Shown piece by piece: positions 1 through 9,213 of a stretch of DNA of 64,000 nucleotides (its first letter is position 1; every line of letters starts with the position of its first letter). The DNA comes from Porphyromonadaceae bacterium UBA4262 (GTDB lineage: Bacteria; Bacteroidota; Bacteroidia; Bacteroidales; Muribaculaceae). The notes beneath the pieces are model-generated. The model saw only the letters and a list, made by a program, of their open reading frames with translations. It was not told the DNA's origin and ran no database searches. Position numbers and translations under genes: made by a program. The stretch covers positions 43,891-107,890 of the forward strand of contig DGWI01000042.1 in the NCBI GenBank assembly GCA_002396085.1, read 5' to 3'.

Positions 1-1758
1 GGCAATGATATCAGCTGTTGCTACAAGAGTGGCCACTTCCGACCCGTTAGCAACAAGAATGACATCGGGGTTCTCCACCTTATTTATTATATAGCCGCCT
101 TTCATGGCTTGTAGAGCATCCTGGTAGCGGTTGCCACTGGCACTGGGCAAGTCGTCAACATTCTGGCGCGACAGGATCAAGGCCGTGGGCGTAGAATTAT
201 TCTCCATGGCCATGCGCCATGCTACTGTAGTCTCGGCTGCATCGGCCGGACGAAGCACGAGCATACTGTTGCGCCCTGCATGGTTCTTGAGTTCCTCCAT
301 GAGACGAATCTGGGCTTCTTGCTCAACCGGCTCATGAGTAGGCCCATCCTCGCCCACACGGAATGCATCATGTGTCCACACAAACTTGACCGGCAACTGC
401 ATCAATGCCGACAGACGTACAGCAGGCTTCATGTAGTCGCTGAACACAAAGAATGTGCCACAAGCCGCAATCACACCACCATGCAGTGCCATGCCGTTGA
501 TAATAGCAGTCATGGCCAGCTCAGACACTCCCGCATGCAAGAAGGCACCCTTGAAGTCGTGACGGGCAAATGCCCCAGTCACCTTGAGGAATGCGTCAGT
601 TTTGTCACTATTTGCCAAGTCGGCGCTAGCAACGATCATATTGCCGACCTGCTGCCCCAGAGCCTTGAGAACATCGGCACTGGCTGCACGCGTCGCAATG
701 CCAGGCTTGTGTTCAATAGCGGCATAGTCAACATTGGGCACCACACCATCAATATAGTTCTGCAATTGCTTGGCCTGTTCTGGATTGGCCTCGCACCATT
801 CCTTCTGTTCTGCTCTGCGCTGGGCAACAATCTGACGCAACTGCTGCATGCGATCGGCATAGAGTTGTTGAACGGCTGGGAAGATTGCCCAAGGATCCTT
901 GACATTGCCACCCAAATTGGAAACCGTCTTGGCGTAGTCGGCTCCACTCTTGCTGATGGGCTGTCCGTGTGTGCTGCACTGGCCTTCGAAGTTCTTTCCG
1001 TCAGAAGTCACGCATCCACGCCCCATGATGGTGCGTCCGATGATGATGGTGGGACGTTCCTTCTCGGCTTGCGCCATCTCCAGTGCTCCTGCGATGGCTA
1101 CAGCATCCGACCCATTAATCTCAATGACATTCCAGTTCCAAGCCCGATATTTCAGTGTGGTATTCTCGTTACTAACCGCATCACAGTCAGTTGACAGTTG
1201 AACACGATTGCTATCGTAGAACATAATAAGGTTGCTCAAGCCCAGGTAACCGGCGATGCGCGCTGCCTCTTGTGAGATTCCTTCCTGTATGCCGCCGTCG
1301 CTGATGAATGCATAAGTTTTGTGAGCCCAAACCTCTCCAAAACGCGCCGCGATGAAGCGTTCGGCGATTGCTGCACCGACAGCCATGACATGTCCCTGCC
1401 CAAGTGGCCCACTCGTATTCTCCACACCCCTGTCAACATCCACCTCGGGATGGCCTGGAGTAACACTACCCCACTGGCGGAATGCCTTCAGGTCGTCGGT
1501 TGAATACTTGCCCATGAGGTGCAGCACACTGTAGAGCATGGGTGACATGTGTCCGGGATCGAGGAAGAAGCGGTCGCGAGCAAACCATCTAGGATCGTCG
1601 GGATCGGTGACCAAAAACTTGGAGTACAACACGTTGGCGAAGTCTGCTCCGCCCATTGCACCGCCGGGATGTCCCGACTTTGCGTTCTCAACCATTGTCG
1701 CGGCCAAGATGCGAATGTTGTTGGCCGCACGGTTCATCAATATCTGATTAATAGCCAT
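1..1758 (-). CDS. tkt: Transketolase, 3' end cut by window edge
   Basis: Thiamine-diphosphate enzyme of the non-oxidative pentose phosphate pathway, moving two-carbon units between sugar phosphates in the cytoplasm. The 586 codons present start at ATG 1758 (MAINQILMNRAANNIRILAA). SGHPGG (residues 28-33), SGPLGQG (116-122) and the diphosphate/Mg loop SDGGIQEG (153-160) are in the usual order; the loop has Ser where most transketolases have Gly (GDG). The pyrimidine-domain stretch around EDGPTHEPVEQ is also present. Transketolases are about 660-680 residues, so roughly the last 80-90 lie beyond the left edge. Identity is firm; the Ser substitution is a modest oddity. Confidence 0.96.
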   Translation of the reverse strand, partial: MAINQILMNRAANNIRILAATMVENAKSGHPGGAMGGADFANVLYSKFLVTDPDDPRWFARDRFFLDPGHMSPMLYSVLHLMGKYSTDDLKAFRQWGSVTPGHPEVDVDRGVENTSGPLGQGHVMAVGAAIAERFIAARFGEVWAHKTYAFISDGGIQEGISQEAARIAGYLGLSNLIMFYDSNRVQLSTDCDAVSNENTTLKYRAWNWNVIEINGSDAVAIAGALEMAQAEKERPTIIIGRTIMGRGCVTSDGKNFEGQCSTHGQPISKSGADYAKTVSNLGGNVKDPWAIFPAVQQLYADRMQQLRQIVAQRRAEQKEWCEANPEQAKQLQNYIDGVVPNVDYAAIEHKPGIATRAASADVLKALGQQVGNMIVASADLANSDKTDAFLKVTGAFARHDFKGAFLHAGVSELAMTAIINGMALHGGVIAACGTFFVFSDYMKPAVRLSALMQLPVKFVWTHDAFRVGEDGPTHEPVEQEAQIRLMEELKNHAGRNSMLVLRPADAAETTVAWRMAMENNSTPTALILSRQNVDDLPSASGNRYQDALQAMKGGYIINKVENPDVILVANGSEVATLVATADIIA

Positions 1759-1856
1759 AAATAAAAGACACTATGATTCAAGGCACGAAGATACAAAAAT
1801 AAAGTCAATCACACAAGCACTTTGGGCAAAAAAACGAAAAAAATGCCCAACAACAC

Positions 1857-1889
1857 AAAAATGCCCGCTCCAGCAGACTGGAGCGGGCA
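1857..1889 (-). terminator. Intrinsic terminator of the sugar permease gene
   Basis: Twelve-bp perfect stem (1862-1873 with 1878-1889, GC-rich) and a CAGA loop, followed on the minus strand by a run of five T (1857-1861). It lies just after the permease stop and separates it from transketolase. Confidence 0.85.
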
Positions 1890-1929
1890 CTGATATGGAG
1901 CGGGGTGTTGTTGAAACGCCCTCTAAATC

Positions 1930-3249
1930 TTAATCAACAGGAATATCCTCATTCACATTCTTGCAACCCGAGAGGGCGTAGAAGAGCAGATATCCAAGTC
2001 CCAGCAGAGGAACGATATAAGAGAACATGTAGCCCACACTACTGTCGGCGATTGCGTTCTGCACCAATGGGAGCACACCGCCTCCAACAACCATCATCAT
2101 GAAAATACCCGATGCTGCAGCCGTATACTTGCCCAGTCCCTCGGTGGCCAGATTGAAGATGCTCGACCACATGACTGAAGTACAAAGACCGCACAACACC
2201 AGTAACACAGCGCATACGGGCACCGTCTCCATGCCGAAGCCTTTGCCCGTGAACACCGGCATCGACATTGTTGCTTCTTTACCTAACGACATAGCCAACA
2301 AAATAAGGAGGATACCTGCACACGAGACAACAATCATCATCGTCTTACTCGACACCTTGCCTGCAATAGCACCACCAATGATGCGGCCCACAAGCATGAG
2401 GAACCAATAGGTACCTGCTACCAATCCACCAATGGCTGCAGCGTTAGCCAACAGTCCTGCCCCCTTCTCGGTTGTATCACTCAGGTAAAAATTGAGAGTG
2501 CCCGGGATACCAACCTCAATGCCGACGTAGATAAAGATACCAATAGCACCCAACACAAAATGACGGAAGTTCCAAGGCGAGTGCTCAAACTTAGTCTCGG
2601 ATGTGACTCGTCCAATCTCGGGCTCCTTGATGGGCACGAGTGCCAAAACAACAAATGCCACAGCAAAGACAGCCATTGCGATATAAAGCACCAAGTTAAT
2701 ATCCTGGAAGTCTGACTCACGAGTCATCTCACCAATGAGCGCACCGACAAACATGGGAGTGAGTGTACCGGCCAGCGAATTGAACGTACCACCAATCATA
2801 TTGAGCTGGTTGCCACGGTTGCCACCACCACCCAACAGGTTAAGCATGGGATTGACCACCGTGTTGAGCAAACACACCGATAGACCTGAGATGAAGGCAC
2901 CCAACAGATAAATGACGTTGTCGCTGTAACCCTCAAGTGCCTCAAAGCCAGAGATGAACTGCACCATCACGCCAATGAGTCCCAATCCTATACCCATCAA
3001 GGCAGTCTTTTTATAACCGATGCGCATCAGCATCTTACCTGCAGGGATACCCATGAACAGATAAGCAAAGAAATTCATGAAGTTACCCATCATGGCCAGG
3101 AAGTTAGATCCTCCCACCTCAGGGTCATTCTTCATCACTACACCAATCGGAGCCGCCAGATTGGTCACAAATGAAATCATTGCATAGAGAAACATCATCG
3201 TCACAATGGCGATAATGCTTCCATTTGATTTGTTTTGAGTTTGAGTCAT
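1930..3249 (-). CDS. MFS sugar permease, FucP/GluP-like
   Basis: Inner-membrane proton/sugar symporter of the major facilitator superfamily. The 439-residue protein has about twelve hydrophobic segments. The N-terminal pattern of a first helix with NxAxPIG, then GNFMNFFAYLFMGIPAG and a cytoplasmic RIGYKKT loop resembles the FucP/glucose-galactose permease subfamily rather than the sugar-phosphate antiporters. The substrate (fucose, glucose, galactose or other) cannot be read from the sequence. It is a single-gene unit with its own terminator and no adjacent catabolic genes, which argues for a general hexose carrier. Confidence 0.88.
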   Translation of the reverse strand: MTQTQNKSNGSIIAIVTMMFLYAMISFVTNLAAPIGVVMKNDPEVGGSNFLAMMGNFMNFFAYLFMGIPAGKMLMRIGYKKTALMGIGLGLIGVMVQFISGFEALEGYSDNVIYLLGAFISGLSVCLLNTVVNPMLNLLGGGGNRGNQLNMIGGTFNSLAGTLTPMFVGALIGEMTRESDFQDINLVLYIAMAVFAVAFVVLALVPIKEPEIGRVTSETKFEHSPWNFRHFVLGAIGIFIYVGIEVGIPGTLNFYLSDTTEKGAGLLANAAAIGGLVAGTYWFLMLVGRIIGGAIAGKVSSKTMMIVVSCAGILLILLAMSLGKEATMSMPVFTGKGFGMETVPVCAVLLVLCGLCTSVMWSSIFNLATEGLGKYTAAASGIFMMMVVGGGVLPLVQNAIADSSVGYMFSYIVPLLGLGYLLFYALSGCKNVNEDIPVD

Positions 3250-3337
3250 TTTAGTCTAATTATTTAATGATTAAAATTTCGGGGTGTAAAATTACTAAAA
3301 AAATTTCATCTGCCGTTTATTTTCGACAAAAAAGTCA

Positions 3338-4009
3338 TTAATACTGCCTTGGGCCAAAAATTGCCGACCCTACTCGAACCAAGGTTGCGCCATGCTTGAC
3401 AGCCAGTTGCCAATCATCGCTCATGCCCATACTGATCTGGTCGAACTCGTCATGGGCACTGAAAAACTCTTCCTTGATCAAGCGGAACGTATCGCTAACC
3501 AACTGGAACTCACGTTCAATCTGAATCTGGTCATCAGTGTTGGTGGCCATGGCCATCAGTCCACGAATGCGAACATGTGGCAAGTCATTCAATTCGCCCA
3601 CCGACAGCACCGAGAGCAGTTCGCCCGTGGCAAAGCCAGTCTTGGTGGTCTCGCGTGCCACATGCAGTTGCAAGAGCACGTCCACCACTCGATCAATGCG
3701 TGCCGCCTCTTTCTCGACGGTGCGCAATAGTTTGACCGAATCTATGCTCTGAATCATGCTTACATGGGGCATTAGCATGCGCACCTTGTTGGTCTGCAAG
3801 TGCCCAATCATGTGCCACTGCACATCACCGGGTAGATGCGGTGCCTTGGCTACAAGTTCTTGCACGTGGTTCTCGCCGAAGATGCGCTGTCCTGCATCGT
3901 AGGCTTGCTGCAGCATTTCGACAGGATGATATTTAGACACAGCCACCAGGTTGACACCTAGTGGCAATTGCTGCTTGATTAGTTCAATTTTATCTGCTAT
4001 ATCACTCAT
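3338..4009 (-). CDS. yggS: YggS/PLPHP family pyridoxal phosphate homeostasis protein
   Basis: PLP-binding single-domain TIM-barrel protein that buffers pyridoxal phosphate and affects amino-acid and keto-acid balance; no catalytic reaction is established for the family. The PLP lysine is in VAVSKYHP near residue 26, followed by FGENHVQEL, WHMIGHLQTNKV and the C-terminal SMGMSDDWQLAVKHGAT phosphate-binding region. ATG 4009 is preferred to a GTG two codons upstream that directly abuts the previous stop. It follows DUF4494 with 6 bp or less between them, so the two are probably one transcript. Length (223 aa) is normal. Confidence 0.94.
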   Translation of the reverse strand: MSDIADKIELIKQQLPLGVNLVAVSKYHPVEMLQQAYDAGQRIFGENHVQELVAKAPHLPGDVQWHMIGHLQTNKVRMLMPHVSMIQSIDSVKLLRTVEKEAARIDRVVDVLLQLHVARETTKTGFATGELLSVLSVGELNDLPHVRIRGLMAMATNTDDQIQIEREFQLVSDTFRLIKEEFFSAHDEFDQISMGMSDDWQLAVKHGATLVRVGSAIFGPRQY

Positions 4010-4015
4010 AGACAC

Positions 4016-4495
4016 TTATTGCTGTTGTTCTTGAGCCTTCTTCTTGGCTTCCTTGTCGGCAAGAGTCTCGGTGAGGTTGGCCGAGAACACATCCATCAAC
4101 ATAGTCTCTGTGATACTTGCAATCTCAAAGTCGGCCATAGTATCCTTCATGCCCTCCATAAACACATCCAGGGCTTCCTTAAAATCGCTAGCCTGAACCA
4201 GCTGGAACGATGCGGTCTTCTTTTCGACGGCAGTCTTCTCGTCAATGGTGATAAAGTTAGTCTTAACCTTGTACCAACGGTCTCCCGATTCGTTATAGAA
4301 AATGTCGCTCAAGTTGACACGACGCACAGCACTCACAGTAAACTCGCCCGAAATGTAGGGCTGCATCTCTTCGGTGATGCGAGCCTCGGCCTCGGTGAAC
4401 GAGAGGGCATCAACCAGATAAGGTTCAGTAACAGTTTTCACAGCCCCAGTTTCGAGGGTCTTATCATATTTTACTTTACATTCAAACCACTGCAT
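4016..4495 (-). CDS. DUF4494 domain protein
   Basis: Small cytoplasmic protein of 159 residues from a family found in Bacteroidota and without known function. It begins MQWFECKVKYDK, with an alternating beta-rich body (ITIDEKTAVEKKTASFQL) and an acidic helical end; the last residues KKKAQEQQQ are low complexity. There is no signal peptide or membrane segment. It is immediately followed by yggS, a pairing I recall from other Bacteroidales, so a shared role in PLP or amino-acid homeostasis is a guess from context only. Confidence 0.85.
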   Translation of the reverse strand: MQWFECKVKYDKTLETGAVKTVTEPYLVDALSFTEAEARITEEMQPYISGEFTVSAVRRVNLSDIFYNESGDRWYKVKTNFITIDEKTAVEKKTASFQLVQASDFKEALDVFMEGMKDTMADFEIASITETMLMDVFSANLTETLADKEAKKKAQEQQQ

Positions 4496-4543
4496 TTCTT
4501 TTCTAGTGAAGAATTAATAATAGATATTGAAATATTGTCTTTT

Positions 4544-5485
4544 TTAGACAAGTGTTTGTTTGGCAGCATAATATTGTGCGACAAGCTCGTCAAAGACTTC
4601 AGCAACCGTCTGTTGGGCACGCCCCTGCAACAACGATGCCACCTGTCCAATCTCGAGTTCGCCTGTATCAAGGTCACCCTCAAAGATGCCACGACGCGAT
4701 GCACCAGTCCCGATGATGTCAAGCAGTTGCTGCTCGGTGGCACCATTATTCTCAGCTTGCTCAATGGCATCGAAAAATCCACCACGCACCAATCGTGTGG
4801 GTGAAAGTTTGCGAAGCAGCAACTTGGTGTCGCCCTCGTTCAGACTGAGGCATCGCTGCTTAAACGCATCACTGGCACTGCTCTCGACGGTGACAGCAAA
4901 ACGTGTACCCATCTGGACACCTTCGGCTCCCAATACCTCCATAGCCAGGATAGCATCGCCCGTAGCGATTCCGCCAGCCGCAATCAGCGGCAGTGTGGTC
5001 GCCCTACGCACCGCAGGAATCAGGCACAACGTAGTTGTCTCCTCACGACCATTGTGACCTCCGGCTTCAAAACCTTCGGCTACAACCGCATCAACACCTG
5101 CCTCCTCGCACTTGCGTGCAAACACACTAGATGCCACCACATGAGCCACCTTGATGCCACGCTCGTGCAGCCAACCAGTCCACTTCTTGGGACTGCCTGC
5201 ACTGGTGAATACCACAGGTACCTCTTCGTCGGCAATCACTTCCATAATTTGTGCGGCATCGGGCTTCATCAGTGGCACGTTCACGCCAAAGGGTTTGGTC
5301 GTGGCAGCCTTGCACTTTACTATGTGCTCGCGCAACACCTCGGGTGTCATCGACCCGGCTCCAATCAGGCCCAGTCCGCCAGCCTCACTGACCGCTGCGG
5401 CCAGTCGCCATCCGCTGCACCACACCATGCCACCTGCAATGATAGGTAACTCAATCCCAAAGAGTTCGGTTATTCTACTTTTCAT
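4544..5485 (-). CDS. Nitronate monooxygenase / FabK-like flavin oxidoreductase
   Basis: FMN-binding TIM-barrel enzyme of the 2-nitropropane dioxygenase/FabK superfamily. Seen: ELPIIAGGMVWCSG at the N-terminus, GLGLIGAG, FGVNVPLM, the conserved AEGFEAGGHNGR with the His often needed in catalysis, and the phosphate-binding LPLIAAGGIATGDAI followed by GAEGVQMGTRFAVTVESSAS. The choice between nitronate oxidation and enoyl-ACP reduction cannot be made from sequence. ATG 5485 is chosen because upstream codons give a non-homologous extension. The 313-residue length is typical. Confidence 0.88.
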   Translation of the reverse strand: MKSRITELFGIELPIIAGGMVWCSGWRLAAAVSEAGGLGLIGAGSMTPEVLREHIVKCKAATTKPFGVNVPLMKPDAAQIMEVIADEEVPVVFTSAGSPKKWTGWLHERGIKVAHVVASSVFARKCEEAGVDAVVAEGFEAGGHNGREETTTLCLIPAVRRATTLPLIAAGGIATGDAILAMEVLGAEGVQMGTRFAVTVESSASDAFKQRCLSLNEGDTKLLLRKLSPTRLVRGGFFDAIEQAENNGATEQQLLDIIGTGASRRGIFEGDLDTGELEIGQVASLLQGRAQQTVAEVFDELVAQYYAAKQTLV

Positions 5486-5578
5486 GAGTTCTGTTTCTAT
5501 TTTGAATTTGCACGCAAAGATAATACAAAATCTCCAAATGACCACTGCACATCTTTCGAAAAAAAACGAAAAAGGACA

Positions 5579-6559
5579 TTATCTAATGCCTGTTGCACGT
5601 AGCAGTTGGTCCGTAGTACTGTGGCAGCGACCATTGAGATTATATAAATACTCGTTAACGTCAGTCGAAGCCATGTCGCGCACGCGGTCGAAACGCTCGG
5701 GGTGGAGGATGCGAGTGAACACGACGCGCTGGATGGCCGTTGGGTCACATGAACCGACACAGTAGCCCATGTGGGCTGGATCATCGCCAGGGCCATTACT
5801 GCTCCAATAAATCACGCGCCCATCGGTGCTCATGCCCAGAAAGATAACACTATGTCCCGCCTCCTGCAAATGCCCCTTGACGCCGTCGTAACCAATGATA
5901 GCACCGCCATCATGACCTCGCGACTCATTACGGTTCCAGAAAATCTTCATCAGGTCACCGCGCACCGCCTGTCGCCAGATGGGGTGCGCCCGCCACTCGG
6001 CATCAGTGAGGTAACGCTCGGCGGGTGTCTCCTTGACCGTATCGTTTTTCGCTCCACGAAATGCCGTGATGCTGAAACCTGCATCCAGTTCATGAATCAA
6101 CACTCCGAGCGAAGGTCCATTGGCATTGCATCGCCCCCAGAATCCCACGCCATCGTCCTGACCCAGACCATCGGGATTGAGTGAATCCTTGATGCCCACA
6201 TAGGGCTTCATGTTGCGCCATGCATCGGGCGATATCAAGCCCGACTTGTCAAAATCGAGCAATGCCTGAATGAGCACGGCATAGGTTGCACTTGAACAAA
6301 ACGAGGGTTGTGCTTGACTGGGGACGAAATGCGGCCTGCGGTCTCCAGGTTGCATCTGAAAAGCATCGTGCAGACCTCGCCATGTTGTCTTGGCAAAAGT
6401 CTCGTTTGGCCGTCCGCCTGTATAGTATCCGCCTCTAATTGGGAACTTGTCGATGGCGGCAATAATGGTGCGTTGCCACTGCCAGTTGACACGCCCCTGC
6501 GCATCAAGGTGGCACCAAGCCACAATACACAATATGAGTGAAATAATGATTTTTTTCAT
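5579..6559 (-). CDS. Exported protein with a possible papain-like (NlpC/P60- or CHAP-type) fold
   Basis: The family is not recognised. The 326-residue product has a signal peptide (MKKIIISLILCIVAW, cleavage after LDAQ) and acts outside the inner membrane. A cysteine at the start of a predicted helix (QPSFCSSATYAVLIQAL) and a later His before a beta strand (EAGHSVIFLGMSTDG) sit in the order and spacing expected for Cys/His amidase-like hydrolases, with WSSNGPG beyond. This resemblance is inference. Start ATG 6559 is fixed by the signal peptide; upstream codons lie in the divergent promoter region. It is a single gene, sharing its control region with yigZ. Confidence 0.6.
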   Translation of the reverse strand: MKKIIISLILCIVAWCHLDAQGRVNWQWQRTIIAAIDKFPIRGGYYTGGRPNETFAKTTWRGLHDAFQMQPGDRRPHFVPSQAQPSFCSSATYAVLIQALLDFDKSGLISPDAWRNMKPYVGIKDSLNPDGLGQDDGVGFWGRCNANGPSLGVLIHELDAGFSITAFRGAKNDTVKETPAERYLTDAEWRAHPIWRQAVRGDLMKIFWNRNESRGHDGGAIIGYDGVKGHLQEAGHSVIFLGMSTDGRVIYWSSNGPGDDPAHMGYCVGSCDPTAIQRVVFTRILHPERFDRVRDMASTDVNEYLYNLNGRCHSTTDQLLRATGIR

Positions 6560-6577
6560 CGTGTTCTCCAAAATTTC

Positions 6578-6608
6578 TTGCAAAGTTACAAATGATTTAG
6601 TAATTTTG
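6578..6608 (+). promoter_or_regulatory. Promoter of yigZ
   Basis: -33 TTG at 6578-6580, 20 bp, then -7 TAATTTTG at 6601-6608, matching the Bacteroidota sigma consensus. The start codon is at 6619, so the leader is only a few bases. It interlocks with the opposing promoter. Confidence 0.75.
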
Positions 6609-6612
6609 CAAA
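6581..6612 (-). promoter_or_regulatory. Promoter of the exported putative hydrolase
   Basis: Read on the minus strand: -33 TTTG (6609-6612), 20 bp, -7 TAACTTTG (6581-6588), start codon at 6559. It overlaps the yigZ promoter almost base for base. Confidence 0.75.
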
Positions 6613-6618
6613 TTGAAT

Positions 6619-7215
6619 ATGGCAGATTTCTACAAGACACTCAAGGGGCAGTCTCAAGGGCTGTACAAGGAGAAAATGAGCAAGTTTATCTCCTTTGCAG
6701 AACCTGTGCAGAGTGCCGACGAAGCCAAGGCAGTTGTCAAAAGAATACAAAACGAATATCACGATGCGCGTCATGTTTGCTGGGCCTACATGATAGGCAC
6801 AGCGCGCAGCGAGTATCTGAGCAGTGACAACGGCGAGCCCAGTGGCACTGCCGGCAAGCCCATCTTGGGGCAGATCAACTCCTTCGGGCTGACCAATGTG
6901 GTGATCGCCGTGGTGCGCTACTTCGGTGGCATCAAACTGGGCACCAGCGGCCTGATTGTCGCTTATCGCGAGGCAGCCCGACTGGCGATTGAGGCTGGCG
7001 AAATCCTGGAATGCCACGAACAGGCGCAGTGCCGGTTCACCTTCCCCTACCTGTCGATGAACGACGTGATGCGGCTGTTGAAAAAGTGCGATGTGCGCAT
7101 CGTCGAACAAACATTTGACAACGTGTGCTCAATGACCGTCGAGTGCGACGCCGACGCGATGCCCAATCTGCGCCAACGTCTGGCCGACATTGACGGGACA
7201 TCGATTGAAGACTAA
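6619..7215 (+). CDS. yigZ: IMPACT/YigZ family protein
   Basis: Cytoplasmic UPF0029/IMPACT-type protein; homologs bind nucleic acid or ribosome-associated factors, but the bacterial role is not settled. Two domains are visible: the N-terminal UPF0029 core (SKFISFAEPV, HVCWAYMIG, NGEPSGTAGKPIL, VVRYFGGIKLGTSGL, residues about 15-120) and a C-terminal DUF1949-like alpha/beta domain. ATG 6619 is used rather than a TTG two codons earlier because it is closest to the promoter and gives the usual MADFYKTL start. Length 198 aa is normal. Confidence 0.93.
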   Translation: MADFYKTLKGQSQGLYKEKMSKFISFAEPVQSADEAKAVVKRIQNEYHDARHVCWAYMIGTARSEYLSSDNGEPSGTAGKPILGQINSFGLTNVVIAVVRYFGGIKLGTSGLIVAYREAARLAIEAGEILECHEQAQCRFTFPYLSMNDVMRLLKKCDVRIVEQTFDNVCSMTVECDADAMPNLRQRLADIDGTSIED

Positions 7216-7237
7216 GAACCCCAATAATTCAACTATC

Positions 7238-8476
7238 ATGAAACAATTGCGTACTTACCTATGCCTATTGATGTATCTGCTTGCCTTGTCGATCACGGCA
7301 CAAGAGGCCGATGCGCTGACCTACATCATCAGCGGCGAAGTGCGCGACAACTCAAACGGCAAGAAACTCGAGAACGTCAACGTCACCGCTCCGCAACGAC
7401 ATCTGGCCACCGTGACTAACGCTGACGGACGGTTCACCCTCAAGACTGTGAGCCGTCCCGAGTATATCACCGTGTCGCATGTGGGCTATAAGACCCAGCG
7501 CATTGCACTCACTGGCAACAACTCGGGATTGAAGATCCGTCTGATTCCTGTGAATATCGTCCTTAAAGACATTGAGGTCACCAACCAAGATCCGCAAGTG
7601 CTGCTGGCCGAAGCCATCCATCACATTCCCGACAACTACTGCCAAAGCCCCGAATTGATGCAATGTTTCTATCGCGAGACCGCCAAGAAGCGCAATAAGT
7701 TCATATCGGTGTCGGAAGCCGTGGTCGAACTCTACAAGACCTCCTATGAATACGGTCCCGCACCCGACCGTGTGACCATTGTCAAGGGGCGCTCGCTAGT
7801 CAGCCAGAAGTCAAGCGACACCCTGGGGCTGAGGATGCAGGGCGGCCCGACAGAGATTATCTTTCTGGACGTAGTGAAAAACCGCGGATTGATTCTGGAC
7901 AAGGACGAACTGACCCACTACCTTCTCAAGATGAGCGACCCTGTGACTATCAACGACCGCATGCAGTTTGTGGTCAAGGCTATCCCCAATGACGACATGC
8001 TGCCATACGCTCTGTATCATGCTACGTTCTACATCGACATGGAGACTCTTGCATTCACACGGGCCGAACTGTCACTTGACATGCACGACAGCGACAAAGC
8101 CACCCGACTGATGCTGGTCAAGAAGCCCCGAGGGGTGCGATTCAAGCCCAAGGAATTGACCCTGCTTGTCAACTACCGTCAAGACGAAGGCATGTCACAC
8201 ATCAGTTACATCCGCTCGACATTCCGCTTCAACTGCGACTGGAAGCGTCGCCTATTCTCGACGGGCTTCACGGCAGTCAACGAGATGGTTGTCACCGACC
8301 GCCAGCCCTGCGACAAGAATCCCATACCCCGCAAGGAATCCTTCGGGCAGCGCGACTCGTTCTCGCAGATGGTCAACAACTTCAACGATCCAGACTTCTG
8401 GAAGGACTACAACATCATCGAGCCTACCGAGAGCCTTGAAAAGGCCATCAACAAACTCAAGAAAACAAGGAAATAA
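7238..8476 (+). CDS. Exported protein with carboxypeptidase-regulatory-like domain
   Basis: A 412-residue product with a signal peptide (MKQLRTYLCLLMYLLALSIT, cleavage near TAQ). Residues about 27-105 form a CarboxypepD_reg-like beta-sandwich (ISGEVRDNSNGKKLENVNV, VTNADGRFTLKTV, ITVSHVGYKTQ), the module common at the start of TonB receptors and envelope proteins of Bacteroidota. The rest, beginning LLAEAIHHIPDNY and including FYRETAKKRNKFISVSEAVVELYKT, is beta-rich and resembles the DUF5686-type envelope proteins without the terminal barrel. It starts 22 bp after yigZ and is probably co-transcribed. Function unknown, perhaps outer-membrane associated. Confidence 0.75.
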   Translation: MKQLRTYLCLLMYLLALSITAQEADALTYIISGEVRDNSNGKKLENVNVTAPQRHLATVTNADGRFTLKTVSRPEYITVSHVGYKTQRIALTGNNSGLKIRLIPVNIVLKDIEVTNQDPQVLLAEAIHHIPDNYCQSPELMQCFYRETAKKRNKFISVSEAVVELYKTSYEYGPAPDRVTIVKGRSLVSQKSSDTLGLRMQGGPTEIIFLDVVKNRGLILDKDELTHYLLKMSDPVTINDRMQFVVKAIPNDDMLPYALYHATFYIDMETLAFTRAELSLDMHDSDKATRLMLVKKPRGVRFKPKELTLLVNYRQDEGMSHISYIRSTFRFNCDWKRRLFSTGFTAVNEMVVTDRQPCDKNPIPRKESFGQRDSFSQMVNNFNDPDFWKDYNIIEPTESLEKAINKLKKTRK

Positions 8477-8480
8477 AACA

Positions 8481-9209
8481 CTATCGCTCAGCGAACACTA
8501 GCCGCGAGCGAACATGGTCGGCACCGTCTGCCATGATATTGATGCGCCAGTCGTTGGGGCTCAACTCGCACATGCGCAGCACGGCATGCTCGCCATATCG
8601 CGTCTCCTTGACAAAAGCCATCTCAAGGCGACGAAGCCACTTGTTGTCATAATGCGACAAGTCAAATTGGTTCATCATCAGTTCAAGATATCGCACCGTG
8701 TTGACATGACGGTTGAAGTCACACTCGACATATCCAAAGTCATGCTCAATGTCACGCCCCTCGGCCAATGGACGCAGCCGACTGATAGGCTCGATGGGGC
8801 ATGGCCTGTCATTAACATTGTCACGAATATAAGACAGACTGGCAATATCCACTCCTGTGCGCTTGTCCAGGTCAATAACCATCCAGATGGTGCGAGCAAA
8901 GCCTATGGGTCTACCCTCACCATCCTGCACCTCGAAATTTCGTTGTGAGAAGTGGCTGTTATAATCCTCAATCCATGTAATGAGCGTATAGTTCTCATCA
9001 ACATGCGGCCAACGCATCATTTCGACTGTGACTCGAGACAATACCCATGCTTGCCGATTCTTAATCAGATGGGCGTAGCCCACCCCCCATGCGTTGGCAT
9101 GATGTGTGGCCGTGTCAATGATGCGTGTAAGCAGCAGTGGCATGGGCAATTCGGCCTGCGGATTGCACTCGCCGGCACTCAGGTAGTATTTTCGTGAAAA
9201 CTCTTTCAT
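8481..9209 (-). CDS. Acyl-ACP thioesterase (FatA/FatB-like)
   Basis: Double hot-dog thioesterase of 242 residues that hydrolyses acyl-acyl carrier protein to release fatty acids. The first hot-dog has HHANAWGVGYAHL (residues 36-48); the second carries the catalytic pattern DFNRHVN with Asp164, Asn166 and His168, followed by an acidic residue in RRLEMAFVKE. The motif matches the Asp/Asn/His/Glu network of plant FatB. Bacterial members of this family often fix the chain length of released acids. It is convergent with the preceding gene (4 bp between stops) and is a stand-alone gene. Confidence 0.9.
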   Translation of the reverse strand: MKEFSRKYYLSAGECNPQAELPMPLLLTRIIDTATHHANAWGVGYAHLIKNRQAWVLSRVTVEMMRWPHVDENYTLITWIEDYNSHFSQRNFEVQDGEGRPIGFARTIWMVIDLDKRTGVDIASLSYIRDNVNDRPCPIEPISRLRPLAEGRDIEHDFGYVECDFNRHVNTVRYLELMMNQFDLSHYDNKWLRRLEMAFVKETRYGEHAVLRMCELSPNDWRINIMADGADHVRSRLVFAER

Positions 9210-9213
9210 CTTG

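Noticed and set aside
280..1194. Plus-strand ORF of 304 codons
   Set aside because: Lies entirely over transketolase; the peptide has no domain and is Cys/His-rich as antisense frames are here.
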